This document shows, one piece after another, positions 43,431 to 52,016 of a DNA stretch of 64,000 nucleotides; position 1 is the first letter of the stretch, and the number at the start of each line of letters is the position of its first letter. The stretch is from CAYVOV01 sp964453525 (GTDB taxonomy: Bacteria; Chloroflexota; Dehalococcoidia; Dehalococcoidales; UBA2162): positions 29,104 to 93,103 of the forward strand of contig CAYVOV010000016.1 of the NCBI GenBank assembly GCA_964453525.1. Direction: 5' to 3'. A program made the translations under genes and the position numbers. Under the pieces are notes generated by a model. The model saw only the letters and a list, made by a program, of their open reading frames with translations. It was not told the DNA's origin and made no database searches.

Positions 43431-44426
43431 ATGGATACTTACAAAGGCGTTTTAGTTTTTACCGAGCAGAGAGACGGGAAACTGCTCGATGTAGGTCTGG
43501 AATTACTCGGAGCCGGACGGCAGATAGCCGATAAGCTGGAGCAGGAGTTAGCCGCAGTTCTACTGGGGCACAATGTTAGTGCTCTTGCCGACGAACTGGC
43601 GGCTTATGGGGCCGATAAGGTCTATCTGGCTGATGCCCCGGTCCTCGAGGTTTACCGGAGTGATGCCTACTCGCTGGTGCTGGAAGCTTTGATTAACAAA
43701 CACAAGCCGGCGATATTCCTTGTCGGCGGCACCAGCATCGGAATGGACCTGGCTCCTACTGTAGCAGCTAAAGTAAACACTGGCCTTTCTGCCCACTGCG
43801 TTGGACTGGACGTAGACGAAGATGGGTGCCTGAGATCACAGGTGCCTGCCTTCGGCGGCAGCGTAATGGCTTCAATCGCCTGTCCCAACCACCGTCCCCA
43901 GATGGCTACCGTTCCCCCTGGCTTTCTTAAGAAACCGGAAAGGACAGGTAAAAAAGCGGTGGTTGAAAATGTTGAAGTTAACATAACAGAAGATAATGTC
44001 AGGACTAAAGTAATCGAGGTCTTCAGCGAGGAGCCGGCAGCGAAACCTCTTGACCAGGCGGAGACCATTATTGCCGGAGGCTACGGCATTGGCAGTAAAG
44101 AGAACTGGAAAATGCTGGAAGAGCTTGCCCGGGTGCTCGGTGGGAGTGTCGGTGCTACCAGGCCGGCCTGTGACGAGGGCTGGGCGGTGCAGGAAGAGCA
44201 AATGATTGGACAGAGCGGCAAGACGGTGCACCCCAACCTGTATATCGGAGCCGGCATCTCAGGCGTTATCCATCACCTTATCGGCATCCAGGACTCCAGG
44301 GTTATCGTGGCAATTAACCGGGATGCCGATGCCCCGATTATGAAAGCCGCTGATTACGCAATAGTAGCCGATTACAAAGAGATTGTTCCGGCTCTCATCG
44401 AGGAGTACAAAAAACTGAAAAGCTAG
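43431..44426 (+). CDS. etfA: Electron transfer flavoprotein alpha subunit
   Basis: The 331-residue protein carries the C-terminal FAD-binding signature: the GGYGIGSKENWKMLEELA segment, VGATRPACDEGW and the IGAGISGVIHHLIG and IVAINRDADAPI segments. There is no N-terminal ferredoxin domain, so it is the simple type. The ATG follows AAGGAG. It completes the acyl-CoA dehydrogenase-etfB-etfA operon. Confidence 0.93.
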   Translation: MDTYKGVLVFTEQRDGKLLDVGLELLGAGRQIADKLEQELAAVLLGHNVSALADELAAYGADKVYLADAPVLEVYRSDAYSLVLEALINKHKPAIFLVGGTSIGMDLAPTVAAKVNTGLSAHCVGLDVDEDGCLRSQVPAFGGSVMASIACPNHRPQMATVPPGFLKKPERTGKKAVVENVEVNITEDNVRTKVIEVFSEEPAAKPLDQAETIIAGGYGIGSKENWKMLEELARVLGGSVGATRPACDEGWAVQEEQMIGQSGKTVHPNLYIGAGISGVIHHLIGIQDSRVIVAINRDADAPIMKAADYAIVADYKEIVPALIEEYKKLKS

Positions 44427-44454
44427 TTAAATTTAATATTTGGAAATTAAAAAG

Positions 44455-44476
44455 GAGAGGGGCGAAAGCCCCTCTC
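44455..44476. terminator. GAAA-tetraloop hairpin between etfA and hicB
   Basis: GAGAGGGGC and GCCCCTCTC close a GAAA tetraloop, followed by TAGCCATTTTT. It sits between converging genes and can serve both. The hairpin arm resembles that of the family A repeats. Confidence 0.65.
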
Positions 44477-44512
44477 TAGCCATTTTTCTAGGATTTCTAA
44501 TTGAGAATCTTT

Positions 44513-45085
44513 TTATGTATCAATTCCCAGAGTATCATCGTCTATTTTATTTAGCAGTTTTAGAAGCGCACGTAATTTGCGCTTTTCAAGTTTTTCTTCT
44601 TCAGTGAGAGTTGACTCTCGGATAGTATCACCTTTGCCATACCATCCAATCCCGCTTTTTTGTACGAGTTCACCGATTCTTCGACGAATTTTATCCATTT
44701 CCTCGTACATGTTCTCCCCTACAGCCTGTGCCAGTCTAGTGACCATAAACTGGTTGAGACTGACACCTTCAAACTCGGCTATTAATGCAAGTTTTTCGTG
44801 TAGTGACGGCTCCATACGGATGCGGTACTGACCGCTGTATTTACGTGACTTCAGAGGTTGAGGCATTTTGTTGCCCAGCTCGAGGTATGTTTTAATCCAT
44901 TCGCTTTTAACAGACTCCAGTTCGCTTATAGCTTCTGAGGGAGTTTCACCGGTCATTATCAAACCATTGAGTTCCAGCACCCGGGCAACGTAATATACTC
45001 CCTGGCCTTCCATACGTTCGACGACAGTTGTGTATGGCAGGTTAGCATAGTATTCTACCTGAGTATTTATATCTTCTTTTACCAT
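44513..45085 (-). CDS. hicB: HicB-family antitoxin
   Basis: The 190-residue protein has an N-terminal HicB fold (GVYYVARVLELNGLIMTGETPSEA) followed by a ribbon-helix-helix-type DNA-binding segment (SGQYRIRMEPSLHEKL, GVSLNQFMVTRLA). It would neutralise a HicA mRNA interferase and repress its own promoter. The C-terminal 60 residues form a charged helical tail longer than in the classical HicB. The hicA remnant lies directly upstream, with a palindromic operator beyond it. Confidence 0.75.
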   Translation of the reverse strand: MVKEDINTQVEYYANLPYTTVVERMEGQGVYYVARVLELNGLIMTGETPSEAISELESVKSEWIKTYLELGNKMPQPLKSRKYSGQYRIRMEPSLHEKLALIAEFEGVSLNQFMVTRLAQAVGENMYEEMDKIRRRIGELVQKSGIGWYGKGDTIRESTLTEEEKLEKRKLRALLKLLNKIDDDTLGIDT

Positions 45086-45107
45086 ATTGCACCTCGCAAA
45101 AATGGAT

Positions 45108-45327
45108 TTATAAGCTATCTATCATTCTGAGTAAGCCGGTTACATAGACCGGTTTTACTGGATTCTCTCTTTTATAAGTCATTACTCTATGACCGATTAT
45201 TGCTTGAGGATGTTTGCTGCCCTCTTTAATATAGCCATACTGATTGACTAGAGCTTCAAAGTCTTGGATAGAGACGTTTGTGCGGTTTTCTCTGATTTTT
45301 TTCTTCTCTCTTTGACTTCTTCCTCAT
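45108..45327 (-). pseudogene. hicA: HicA-family toxin gene with a frameshift in an A7 tract
   Basis: On the - strand an ATG at 45327 opens a lysine-rich start (MRKKSKREEK). In a different frame after a run of seven A, the translation reads IRENRTNVSIQDFEALVNQYG, with GSKHPQAIIGHRV and YKRENPVKPVYVTGLLRMID before a TAA at 45108. The second part is HicA-like, including the GSKH equivalent of the catalytic GSHH. One additional A would join the two. The stop lies 22 bases before hicB. Confidence 0.65.
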
Positions 45328-45341
45328 CTCATAATCTGAAT

Positions 45342-45367
45342 AAATGGTATCATATATGATACCATTT
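45342..45367 (-). promoter_or_regulatory. Perfect 26-bp palindrome, hicAB operator inside a promoter
   Basis: The half-site AAATGGTATCATA is repeated exactly in inverse with no spacer. On the - strand a TTGACA lies just before it, and a TACCAT placed 17 bases later could serve as -10, so a bound repressor would block the promoter. It is 15 bases upstream of the hicA ATG and overlaps the 3' flank of the epimerase gene. Confidence 0.7.
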
Positions 45368-45372
45368 GTCAA

Positions 45373-45777
45373 TCACCTTTTCGGTTTTTCAACCAGTTCT
45401 ATTAACACGCCATTCATTGACCTGGGGTGGATAAAGGCGATTTTTCCTTCGATTCCTTCTCTTGGAACCTTGTCTATAAGCCTTATTCCTTGCGCCGAAA
45501 GAGACTCCAGCGATTTCACAATATCATCTACCTCGATGGAGATATGATGGATGCCTTCTCCACGGTTCTCCAGGAATCTGGCGATTACACCTTCGGTGCC
45601 GATTGGCTCGATGAGTTCCAGTGAAGCGTTACCGGCTGAAAGCATTGCTGCCGCCATGCCCGTCTCAGGTGACCTGACGGTTTCCTCGTGTTTTAATCCC
45701 AGGGCTTCTGCATAGGTCTTTATCGCAGCATCGAGGTCTTTTACCGCTATTCCGATGTGGCCTATCTTTACCGGCAT
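45373..45777 (-). CDS. mce: Methylmalonyl-CoA epimerase
   Basis: The 134-residue protein belongs to the glyoxalase/VOC fold. It starts KIGHIGIAVKDLDAAIKTY and continues with the GEGIHHISIEVDDI and LIELVEK metal-ligand strands, giving the His-Gln-Glu type site of the epimerase. It interconverts the (R)- and (S)-methylmalonyl-CoA epimers between propionyl-CoA carboxylase and the mutase. The mutase subunits lie 2-4 kb upstream in the same direction, with thiolase-like genes between them. The ATG follows GAGGAGG. Confidence 0.87.
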   Translation of the reverse strand: MPVKIGHIGIAVKDLDAAIKTYAEALGLKHEETVRSPETGMAAAMLSAGNASLELIEPIGTEGVIARFLENRGEGIHHISIEVDDIVKSLESLSAQGIRLIDKVPREGIEGKIAFIHPRSMNGVLIELVEKPKR

Positions 45778-45859
45778 TTTTCAGCCTCCTCTTTTCAGGT
45801 ATCTTTTCCTGCTAATTGTAGAGCAGGCTATCAGGCGGATGTCAATACCGGTCCAATCT

Positions 45860-45960
45860 GTCATTGCGAGGAGTCCGCCTTGGGCGGACGACGTGGCAAT
45901 CTCCTCTCTCGAACGTGGCGATTGCTTCGCCCCGATGAAATCGGGGCGAAGCAATGACAT
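45860..45960. repeat. Composite TCATTGCGAG repeat, family C (copy 3)
   Basis: Two arms face each other: TCATTGCGAGGAGTCCGCC at the left, and GAAGCAATGACA at the right preceded by an CCCCGAT/ATCGGGG palindrome. The middle holds GTGGCAATCTC and GTGGCGATTGC. The whole unit can fold into one long structure. Confidence 0.65.
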
Positions 45961-46020
45961 TACCAACTGAATGCAAATAACAACTGTTTCTGTCTGCTCT
46001 GTCCCGCTCCTTTGTTACCC

Positions 46021-46140
46021 TAAGCACATTCGCTCCGCTCAGTGTAAACTCCGTGAAGGGTCTCGGAGTGGTGGGGCTATTGAAGTGTTATTTTCCCAAC
46101 CCCGAGATTCTTCAGTCGCTACGCTCATCAGAATGACATT
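46021..46140. repeat. Repeat related to the inner part of MITE M1
   Basis: This segment contains CATTCGCTCCGCTCAGTGTAA, GAAGGGTCTC and CCGAGATTCTTC, also present inside the elements at 16141 and 33442, and ends TCAGAATGACA. The M1 terminal repeats are not visible here, so it is either a degraded relative or a separate family. The rest of 45778-46166 holds the family C unit. Confidence 0.45.
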
Positions 46141-46166
46141 TCATGAAAGGCCTGCTCATCCTGAAG

Positions 46167-47378
46167 CTACCAGGTCTTGCTCAGTATACAGACGCCGTTG
46201 TTTCCGGCATAGCCGTAGCTCTGAGAGAGCCCTACCTTGGGGTCGTTTGTAATCTGCCTGCCGCCGCCTTCTCCCCTGAGCTGGTGGCCAATCTCGATAG
46301 TCTGCCACAAGCCCTGGGCTACAGTGGCTTCACCGAAGGCGCCGAACCCGCCGCTGGGACAGACCGGCACTTTACCATCCGGGACGTTAAAATAGCCTTC
46401 CCGGAGCAGCTTGTCCGAGCCGCCGTACTCAAGCTGCATTATCATATCCATATAGGTGAGGTAATGCCACGAGCTGTTATCCGGCAATTCGACGACGTTG
46501 ATATCGGCAGGTGTGCGTCCCGCCTGCTTGTATGCAGCGGCGAGGGCATTCCGGCTTTCGCTGCAGGTGCCTACTCCCGGCTGCGGGTAGGAGCTCAGGT
46601 AAGTGAGTGCTATTGTCGGGTCGCCAAATGAACACGAGCCGACGGCAAGCCCTTCAATAAGAAGTGGCTTGTCCGTGTATTTTTCAGCTATATCCATCGG
46701 CACCACGATTATTGCCGCGGCGCCGTCGCTGGTGGCGCAAATCTCGAAGAGTCGCAGCGGGTCGCAAACCATAGGTGAAGCCAGCACTTCCTCCAGGGTA
46801 AATTCTTTGCGGTACCTGGCGTTCGGATTGTGGACGCCGCCCTTGCTGGTCAGGACCTTGACCATAGCCATGTCCTCTTCAGTGGTGCCGCAGTCGTACA
46901 TCCTCCGCCGCATCTCCATTGCCCAGTAGCCCGGATTTGTCTCGCCGCAGAGGGCATAGCGGAAGTAGTCGTTATCGAATTTGGCATCCGTGGATTGAGG
47001 TCGGAAGAACCCTCCTGCCGATTTATCCGAACCGATGGCGATGGCGATATCGTGTTCACCACTGGCTACAGCCAGGCAGGCTTCCCGCAGGATGGACTGG
47101 CCGGTGGCGCAGGCATTGACTATATTGGCGCAGGGTATTCCCGTTCCGCCCATCATTGTGGCAATTGATGTCCCCAGCAGCAGCGACGGTACACCGCCCT
47201 GGTCGGCAATCCACATATAGGCGCCGCAGGTCATAGCCTCTATGTCCCGCCATTTCATGTGGGCGTCCTCAAGAGCCTGAGTTACGGCATAGCATCCCAG
47301 TTCTGCCATTGATTTATCTTTCCATACTCCCCACGGATGGAGTCCCATGCCGACGATTGCTAGTTCTCTGTTTTTCAT
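46167..47378 (-). CDS. Thiolase-superfamily protein (SCP2-type), variant active site
   Basis: The 403-residue protein has the thiolase nucleophile segment VNACATGQSILREACLAV. The C-terminal half lacks the usual GHPxGxSG; the corresponding stretch reads CPSGGFGAFGEATVAQG, so the catalytic His is not where it normally lies. The final Cys region is NNGVCILSK. Such SCP2-type proteins pair with a DUF35 partner, which is encoded 26 bases upstream here, and act in acyl-CoA chain cleavage or condensation. The substrate is unknown. The ATG follows AAGGAG. Confidence 0.8.
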   Translation of the reverse strand: MKNRELAIVGMGLHPWGVWKDKSMAELGCYAVTQALEDAHMKWRDIEAMTCGAYMWIADQGGVPSLLLGTSIATMMGGTGIPCANIVNACATGQSILREACLAVASGEHDIAIAIGSDKSAGGFFRPQSTDAKFDNDYFRYALCGETNPGYWAMEMRRRMYDCGTTEEDMAMVKVLTSKGGVHNPNARYRKEFTLEEVLASPMVCDPLRLFEICATSDGAAAIIVVPMDIAEKYTDKPLLIEGLAVGSCSFGDPTIALTYLSSYPQPGVGTCSESRNALAAAYKQAGRTPADINVVELPDNSSWHYLTYMDMIMQLEYGGSDKLLREGYFNVPDGKVPVCPSGGFGAFGEATVAQGLWQTIEIGHQLRGEGGGRQITNDPKVGLSQSYGYAGNNGVCILSKTW

Positions 47379-47404
47379 TTTTCAGTCTCCTTATCTAAGT
47401 TACC

Positions 47405-47824
47405 TTACTTTACGGGTTTCCAGGCCCAGGTAAGGTATTCGTTTTCTTCGTCTTCATAGAGTTTCCTTGTCGTCATCTCCATTTCCATGCCGATTTCCAC
47501 CTTATCCGTGGTCAGCATGCCCAGGATTCTCAAACCTTCGGGCACATCAAGCATGCCCAGTGGAAACGGTTCGAATGGTTCCATCCTGAACGGCTCCGGC
47601 ATCGGATATGCCTGTACGGCATAGGTGTAGAGTTTTGCCCGGTTGCTTAACTCGATTACCTCAACATTTTCCGGGTTCTTTTCACAGTCGGGATTTGTAC
47701 AATACGGGGATTTGGGAAAAGCCGGCGTCCCGCACTTCTTGCACCTGCTGGCTATCAGCCTCGGCTGGTCTGAAGGCCAGGTGAAAAGACCTTCGACCAG
47801 AGGAACCTTTTTTTTATCAGACAC
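47405..47824 (-). CDS. DUF35 Zn-ribbon/OB-fold protein, thiolase partner
   Basis: The 139-residue protein has a rubredoxin-like zinc knuckle CKKCGTPAFPKSPYC and a C-terminal OB fold, the DUF35 layout. These proteins bind SCP2-type thiolases and are thought to hold CoA substrates. It precedes the thiolase-like gene in the same direction, with 26 bases between. The start is a GTG after GGAGG. Confidence 0.85.
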   Translation of the reverse strand: MSDKKKVPLVEGLFTWPSDQPRLIASRCKKCGTPAFPKSPYCTNPDCEKNPENVEVIELSNRAKLYTYAVQAYPMPEPFRMEPFEPFPLGMLDVPEGLRILGMLTTDKVEIGMEMEMTTRKLYEDEENEYLTWAWKPVK

Positions 47825-47882
47825 GATGAATACCTCCTTATATTAAATCGCTGTAATTAGCTGGATTCCTGTCTATGGTGGT

Positions 47883-48278
47883 TTATACCCTGTTCCGGAT
47901 ATAATCCGCTACTTCCTTCACCGGGGTCCCGGGACCAAATATAGCGCCTATGCCGTGCTCCAGCAGGAAAGGGATATCTTCCTTGGGAATGTTACCGCCG
48001 CCGATAACAATAGTGTCACTCATTCCCTTTTTCTTGAGTTCATCCACGACTCTTGGGAAGAGAGATTGATGTGCTCCGGAGAGACAGCTCAGGGCAATAA
48101 CATCCGGCTGCTCTTCAAGGGCGGCCCGGGCAATCATCTCCGGGGTCTGCCTGAGACCCGTATAGATTACCTCCATTCCCTCTTCTCTCAAGCCCATGGT
48201 GAGGACTTTCGCCCCGCGGTCATGACCATCCAGGCCGGGCTTGGCAATCAGGACTTTTATCCGCTTTTTATTGCTCAC
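47883..48278 (-). CDS. Methylmalonyl-CoA mutase, B12-binding subunit
   Basis: The 131-residue protein is the separate cobalamin-binding domain. The base-off/His-on motif DGHDRG places Asp17, His19 and Gly22, with His19 as lower axial ligand, and the SCLSGAHQ and GGGNIPKED loops complete the B12 pocket. The split into two polypeptides is typical of archaea and several anaerobic bacteria. It follows the large subunit gene by 48 bases. Confidence 0.92.
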   Translation of the reverse strand: MSNKKRIKVLIAKPGLDGHDRGAKVLTMGLREEGMEVIYTGLRQTPEMIARAALEEQPDVIALSCLSGAHQSLFPRVVDELKKKGMSDTIVIGGGNIPKEDIPFLLEHGIGAIFGPGTPVKEVADYIRNRV

Positions 48279-48326
48279 TCTGGGGAAATATCTCCTTTCC
48301 AGCTATCTATAGTTTTCTTTAGTCAA

Positions 48327-50078
48327 TTAAATCGTACCGTAACCTGAATACTCGCCGAAGACTTTCTTCAGTGTTCCCGTGATTTCGCCGATAGTAGCGT
48401 ATGCCTTTACCGCTTCGATGGTCAGCGGCATGAGGTTTACCTTCTCATCACCGGCAGCTTCTTCAAGCTGTGCCAGGATTTTATCCACCTGCCCGTTATC
48501 CCGCTGTTTCCTGATACCGGCAAGCTTCTCTATCTGCTTTTTCTCAGCCTCTGCTCTCTTGGTGGCATCATAAGGATAGGGGACTAAGCGGTTGGGCAGT
48601 ACCTCGATTTCCTGCTCCCCGGTAAAGGCGTTGACCCCGACCACCATTTCCTCACCCGTCTCGAGTTTTTTCTGGTACTCGTGGGCACTCTGGGCTACAG
48701 CACGCTGCATATATCCTTTCTCGATGGCTCCCAGCGAACCGCCCATATCATCTATTTTCTTTATCAGGTCCCAGGCTTCTTTTTCTATCTGGTCGGTCGT
48801 TGCTTCGATGTAGTAGGAGCCGGCAAGAGGGTCGGTTACTTCACTGAGTTTTGACTCATAATGGATAATCCGGGCGGCGTCCTCGGCGAGCTGCTGCGCC
48901 TCGATGCTCCAGCCCAGCCCCAGCGGCTCGTCATAGGGTGGCTCAACCGACGGAATATAACCGGCGAGGGCGCCGGCAACACCGCCGATGACGGCGCGGG
49001 TCAGATTGTTCATCGGTCGCTGGCTGGTGGATGTCCAGGCACCGGTCAGGAAACCACCTGCTTCCCTGAGAATCCAGTTCCTTGGATTTTTACTACCGAA
49101 CCTCTCTCTTATTAGCTTCGCCCACATCCGGCGGCTCGCCCGGCGGGCGCATATCTCCTTGAGAGCCTCCATACTCCCGCTGAGGGTATTGAAGGTGAAA
49201 CGGTTGACGAAGGAGTCCACATCGAGACCGGCATCCACACCGAGTTGAACATATGCTGCGGCATTGGAAAGGGTGAAGGCTAATGCCTGCACCCGGCTGG
49301 CACCCGCTTCTCTCATATGGTAGCCGGAGATGCTTATCGGGTTGAGCAGCGGCAGGTGCTCTGTGCAGTAAACAATAACGTCTCTTGTCACTCTCAGTGA
49401 CTGCTTGGGCGGGAAAATATAGGTGCCCCGGGCGACATATTCCTTTATGATGTCGTTCTGGAGCGTACCTCTCAGTTTGCCCGGAGAGATGCCTCTTTTC
49501 TCGGCAAGAACGATATATGCTGCCAGGATAACGTTCACCGGGGCATTGATTGTCCAGTTGGAAGCGATGCTGTCAAGGTTGTTCTCTTCCTGGAAAGGTT
49601 CGTAAATCGTCTCAAAATCAGCCAGCGTATCGAAAGCGACGCCGGCTTTACCTACTTCTCCCTCGGACAGAGGGTCATCCGAGTCCAGCCCGATTTGCGT
49701 CGGCAGGTCGAAGGCGATGTTGGGACCTCCGGTCCTGCCCCGGACAATCTCGCTCTGGTAGTAGTCCCTGGTATCCTCGGCGGTCCCGTATCCGAGGTAA
49801 CGCCCGGCTCTAACCAGGCCGCCGCCGCCGCCGATGTGATATCCTCCGGTCACCGGTCCACTGCCGGGCACCTGGCTGGGAAAAGACCCGGCGGTGAATG
49901 GGTACTCGCCGGGGAAACCAACTTTTTCAAGAAAATCGAAGTCAGGGATGTCTGCCGGAGTGTAATATTGATTCGGACTCTCGGTAGCCCCGAACCTTTC
50001 CAGGGACTTCTTCAGCGTTCCTTCTTCCCATTCTTTTCGTTTCTTCTCTATTTTTTTGAGGTATTCATTGTCATACAT
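48327..50078 (-). CDS. Methylmalonyl-CoA mutase, large (catalytic) subunit
   Basis: With the ATG at 50078, which follows GGAG by 8 bases, the protein has 583 residues and comprises only the TIM-barrel substrate-binding part. Segments such as YPFTAGSFPSQVPGSGP, GLVRAGRYLGYGTAEDTRDY, RGRTGGPNIAFDLPTQIGLDS and NPISISGYHMREAGASR match the family. It rearranges (R)-methylmalonyl-CoA to succinyl-CoA with adenosylcobalamin bound to the partner subunit. A frame 10 codons longer exists, starting at 50108. Isobutyryl-CoA mutase is an alternative that cannot be excluded from segment reading alone. Confidence 0.92.
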   Translation of the reverse strand: MYDNEYLKKIEKKRKEWEEGTLKKSLERFGATESPNQYYTPADIPDFDFLEKVGFPGEYPFTAGSFPSQVPGSGPVTGGYHIGGGGGLVRAGRYLGYGTAEDTRDYYQSEIVRGRTGGPNIAFDLPTQIGLDSDDPLSEGEVGKAGVAFDTLADFETIYEPFQEENNLDSIASNWTINAPVNVILAAYIVLAEKRGISPGKLRGTLQNDIIKEYVARGTYIFPPKQSLRVTRDVIVYCTEHLPLLNPISISGYHMREAGASRVQALAFTLSNAAAYVQLGVDAGLDVDSFVNRFTFNTLSGSMEALKEICARRASRRMWAKLIRERFGSKNPRNWILREAGGFLTGAWTSTSQRPMNNLTRAVIGGVAGALAGYIPSVEPPYDEPLGLGWSIEAQQLAEDAARIIHYESKLSEVTDPLAGSYYIEATTDQIEKEAWDLIKKIDDMGGSLGAIEKGYMQRAVAQSAHEYQKKLETGEEMVVGVNAFTGEQEIEVLPNRLVPYPYDATKRAEAEKKQIEKLAGIRKQRDNGQVDKILAQLEEAAGDEKVNLMPLTIEAVKAYATIGEITGTLKKVFGEYSGYGTI

Positions 50079-50289
50079 TCTGGATGCTCCACTCCGGGCG
50101 ATTCTCACTGCTGTATTATATATCAGACATGGGTCCGGCTTCTAATAAATGGTCGTTGCGGGAGTGCTGATTGGTAAAAAGTGATTTTTACCGTGGGAAT
50201 CGGCTACTCTCTGCTGGAGACCAATAGACCAGTGCTATTTTAGCATACCGTGCTCATTCTGAGAAGAGTTTTGTTAAATCAATGCTCGG

Positions 50290-50781
50290 TCAGAGACTAT
50301 CATTTAAAGTTTTACTGAAATGAACTGTCTCGACTTTGCCGTAGAAGCCGTGCCTCGTTTCCTGATAGCCATGCTTGTGATAGAACTCCAGTGTCAGCGG
50401 CCTTGCCCTGGCAGTTTCAAAAGAAAGCGTATAAATGCCGGACTGAAGTGCTAACCGCTCCAGCTCTCGAAGTAGTTGAGTTCCGTAGCCCTGACCCTGG
50501 AGGTCTGGCTGTATCCGCATCCGGCGTAACTCGGCTGAGGTATCCGATAACCGCTGGAAACCGCCCATCGCGATAACCTTGCCTTCGAGTAATCCGACAA
50601 GAAACTCGCCGCCGTCGCTGAAGTAAACCTTTTCGATGTCCCGCAGGTCAGCTTCCTCATCGTGCTGGTTAATGCCCGTCACCAGTCCGCCTATAGCGCT
50701 ATGATGGAGCTCAATTATCGCTTCCTGGTACTCCGGACGGTAGCGGACCAGTTTCATGGATTTCATAGTGTGGCCATACAC
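50290..50781 (-). CDS. GNAT-family N-acetyltransferase
   Basis: The 163-residue product has the acetyl-CoA binding loop IQPDLQGQGYGTQLLRELE and the C-terminal FYHKHGYQETRHGF typical of GNAT proteins. The start could be the GTG at 50781 or the ATG at 50766; neither has a clear ribosome binding site. It is a single gene. The substrate is unknown. Confidence 0.8.
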   Translation of the reverse strand: MYGHTMKSMKLVRYRPEYQEAIIELHHSAIGGLVTGINQHDEEADLRDIEKVYFSDGGEFLVGLLEGKVIAMGGFQRLSDTSAELRRMRIQPDLQGQGYGTQLLRELERLALQSGIYTLSFETARARPLTLEFYHKHGYQETRHGFYGKVETVHFSKTLNDSL

Positions 50782-50858
50782 TTTTTTTCGGATTTTACGT
50801 GGATATCATACTATCACCAGCCTTGTGGTGTGTCAATCGGAATATTGAGGAGAGGAGT

Positions 50859-50917
50859 TTAAGAGGGGTGCCAGCCCCTCTTAATTTTTGTTAAGGGCGG
50901 AGGGCGGGAATAGATAA
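50859..50917 (-). repeat. Short palindromic repeat, family A (copy 5, inverted)
   Basis: AAGAGGGGTGCCAGCCCCTCTT is followed by TTAAGGGCGGAGGGCGGGAATAG, the inverse orientation of the + copies. Confidence 0.75.
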
Positions 50918-50975
50918 ATTCTCAGGGGGATGGGGTTATATAACACTGGAGCAAATAGAATCGTTTAGAGCTTAA

Positions 50976-51998
50976 TTGCTAGAATTACCGGCAAAGTGTT
51001 ACACTGAGTTTAAGGGAATGAGTTATACCGTCACAGAAGAAAGCTTTGAAAGCCTCGATTCCTTACAGAGTGACCCGGATACAGGCCTTAACTGGAGTTC
51101 CGTTTTCGTTTTGCCTGTCTGGATGAAGGTCTGGTGGCAGATATTCGGCAGTGGGGCTGAGCTTTATTTGAGGGCTCTCAGAGAGGGAAATGAAGTAATC
51201 GGCGTTGCTCCCCTTTTTATTCGGGAGGGGACAGCCTCTATAGTTGGCGGTGCCGATGTCTGTGATTACCTTGACTTTGTTGTCGTCCCCGGCAGGGAAG
51301 AAGACTTCTTTAATGTTCTCCTTGATGACCTGAAGGGTAATGGTGTGAATCGCCTCTACCTCGAATCTCTGAGACCGGATTCCACGGTACTCACCAGTCT
51401 GGCAGGTATTGCCGAGAACCGCCGGTGCGAGGTTGATTATCAAAAAGAGGATATATCTCTCGACCTTGATTTACCAGCTACCTGGGAGGAATATCTGGGA
51501 CTGCTGACCTCCAAGCAGCGCCATGAGGTAAGGCGCAAACTGAGGAGATTGCAGGAGGCCGGGAAGGTGAATTACCACATTGTTGAAGAAAAGGACGATA
51601 TTTGGAGTAATATGGGCATTTTCTTTCAGATGTTCACCGAAAGCAAGGATGATAAAGCGGTTTTCCTGACAGAGCGGATGGAATCATTCTTTAGATTACT
51701 TGCCGGTACCCTGGCTGATACCGAGCTCATTAAGCTCGGTATTCTTGAGCTTGATTTGACACCGACCGCGATGATAATTTACTTTGATTACAGGAACGGT
51801 ATTTATCTGTATAATAGCGGCTATAACCCGAAGTATAATTCGCTGAGTGTGGGACTGCTAAGTAAAGTGCTCTGTATAAAAGAGAGTATTGAGGGGAATC
51901 GAAAAAAGTTTGACTTCCTAAAAGGGGACGAGGTCTACAAGTACCGCCTGGGCGGGAAAGAAATACCCCTGTACAGTTGCCGGATTAACATTAAATGA
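50976..51998 (+). CDS. CelD/BioF2-like acetyltransferase (FemAB fold)
   Basis: The protein has up to 340 residues and resembles the Acetyltransferase_6 group. The central DLPATWEEYLGLLTSKQRHEVRRKLRRL segment, the CDYLDFVV strand and the C-terminal NPKYNSLSVGLLSKVLCI and FDFLKGDEVYKYRLG are family hallmarks. Members transfer acyl or aminoacyl groups to sugars or polymers. The TTG at 50976 and an ATG at 51018 are both possible starts; the latter gives 326 residues. The HAD and glycosyltransferase genes follow closely, so they probably work on the same product. Confidence 0.75.
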   Translation: MLELPAKCYTEFKGMSYTVTEESFESLDSLQSDPDTGLNWSSVFVLPVWMKVWWQIFGSGAELYLRALREGNEVIGVAPLFIREGTASIVGGADVCDYLDFVVVPGREEDFFNVLLDDLKGNGVNRLYLESLRPDSTVLTSLAGIAENRRCEVDYQKEDISLDLDLPATWEEYLGLLTSKQRHEVRRKLRRLQEAGKVNYHIVEEKDDIWSNMGIFFQMFTESKDDKAVFLTERMESFFRLLAGTLADTELIKLGILELDLTPTAMIIYFDYRNGIYLYNSGYNPKYNSLSVGLLSKVLCIKESIEGNRKKFDFLKGDEVYKYRLGGKEIPLYSCRINIK

Positions 51999-52016
51999 TG
52001 CCATCCGGGGAAAAAT

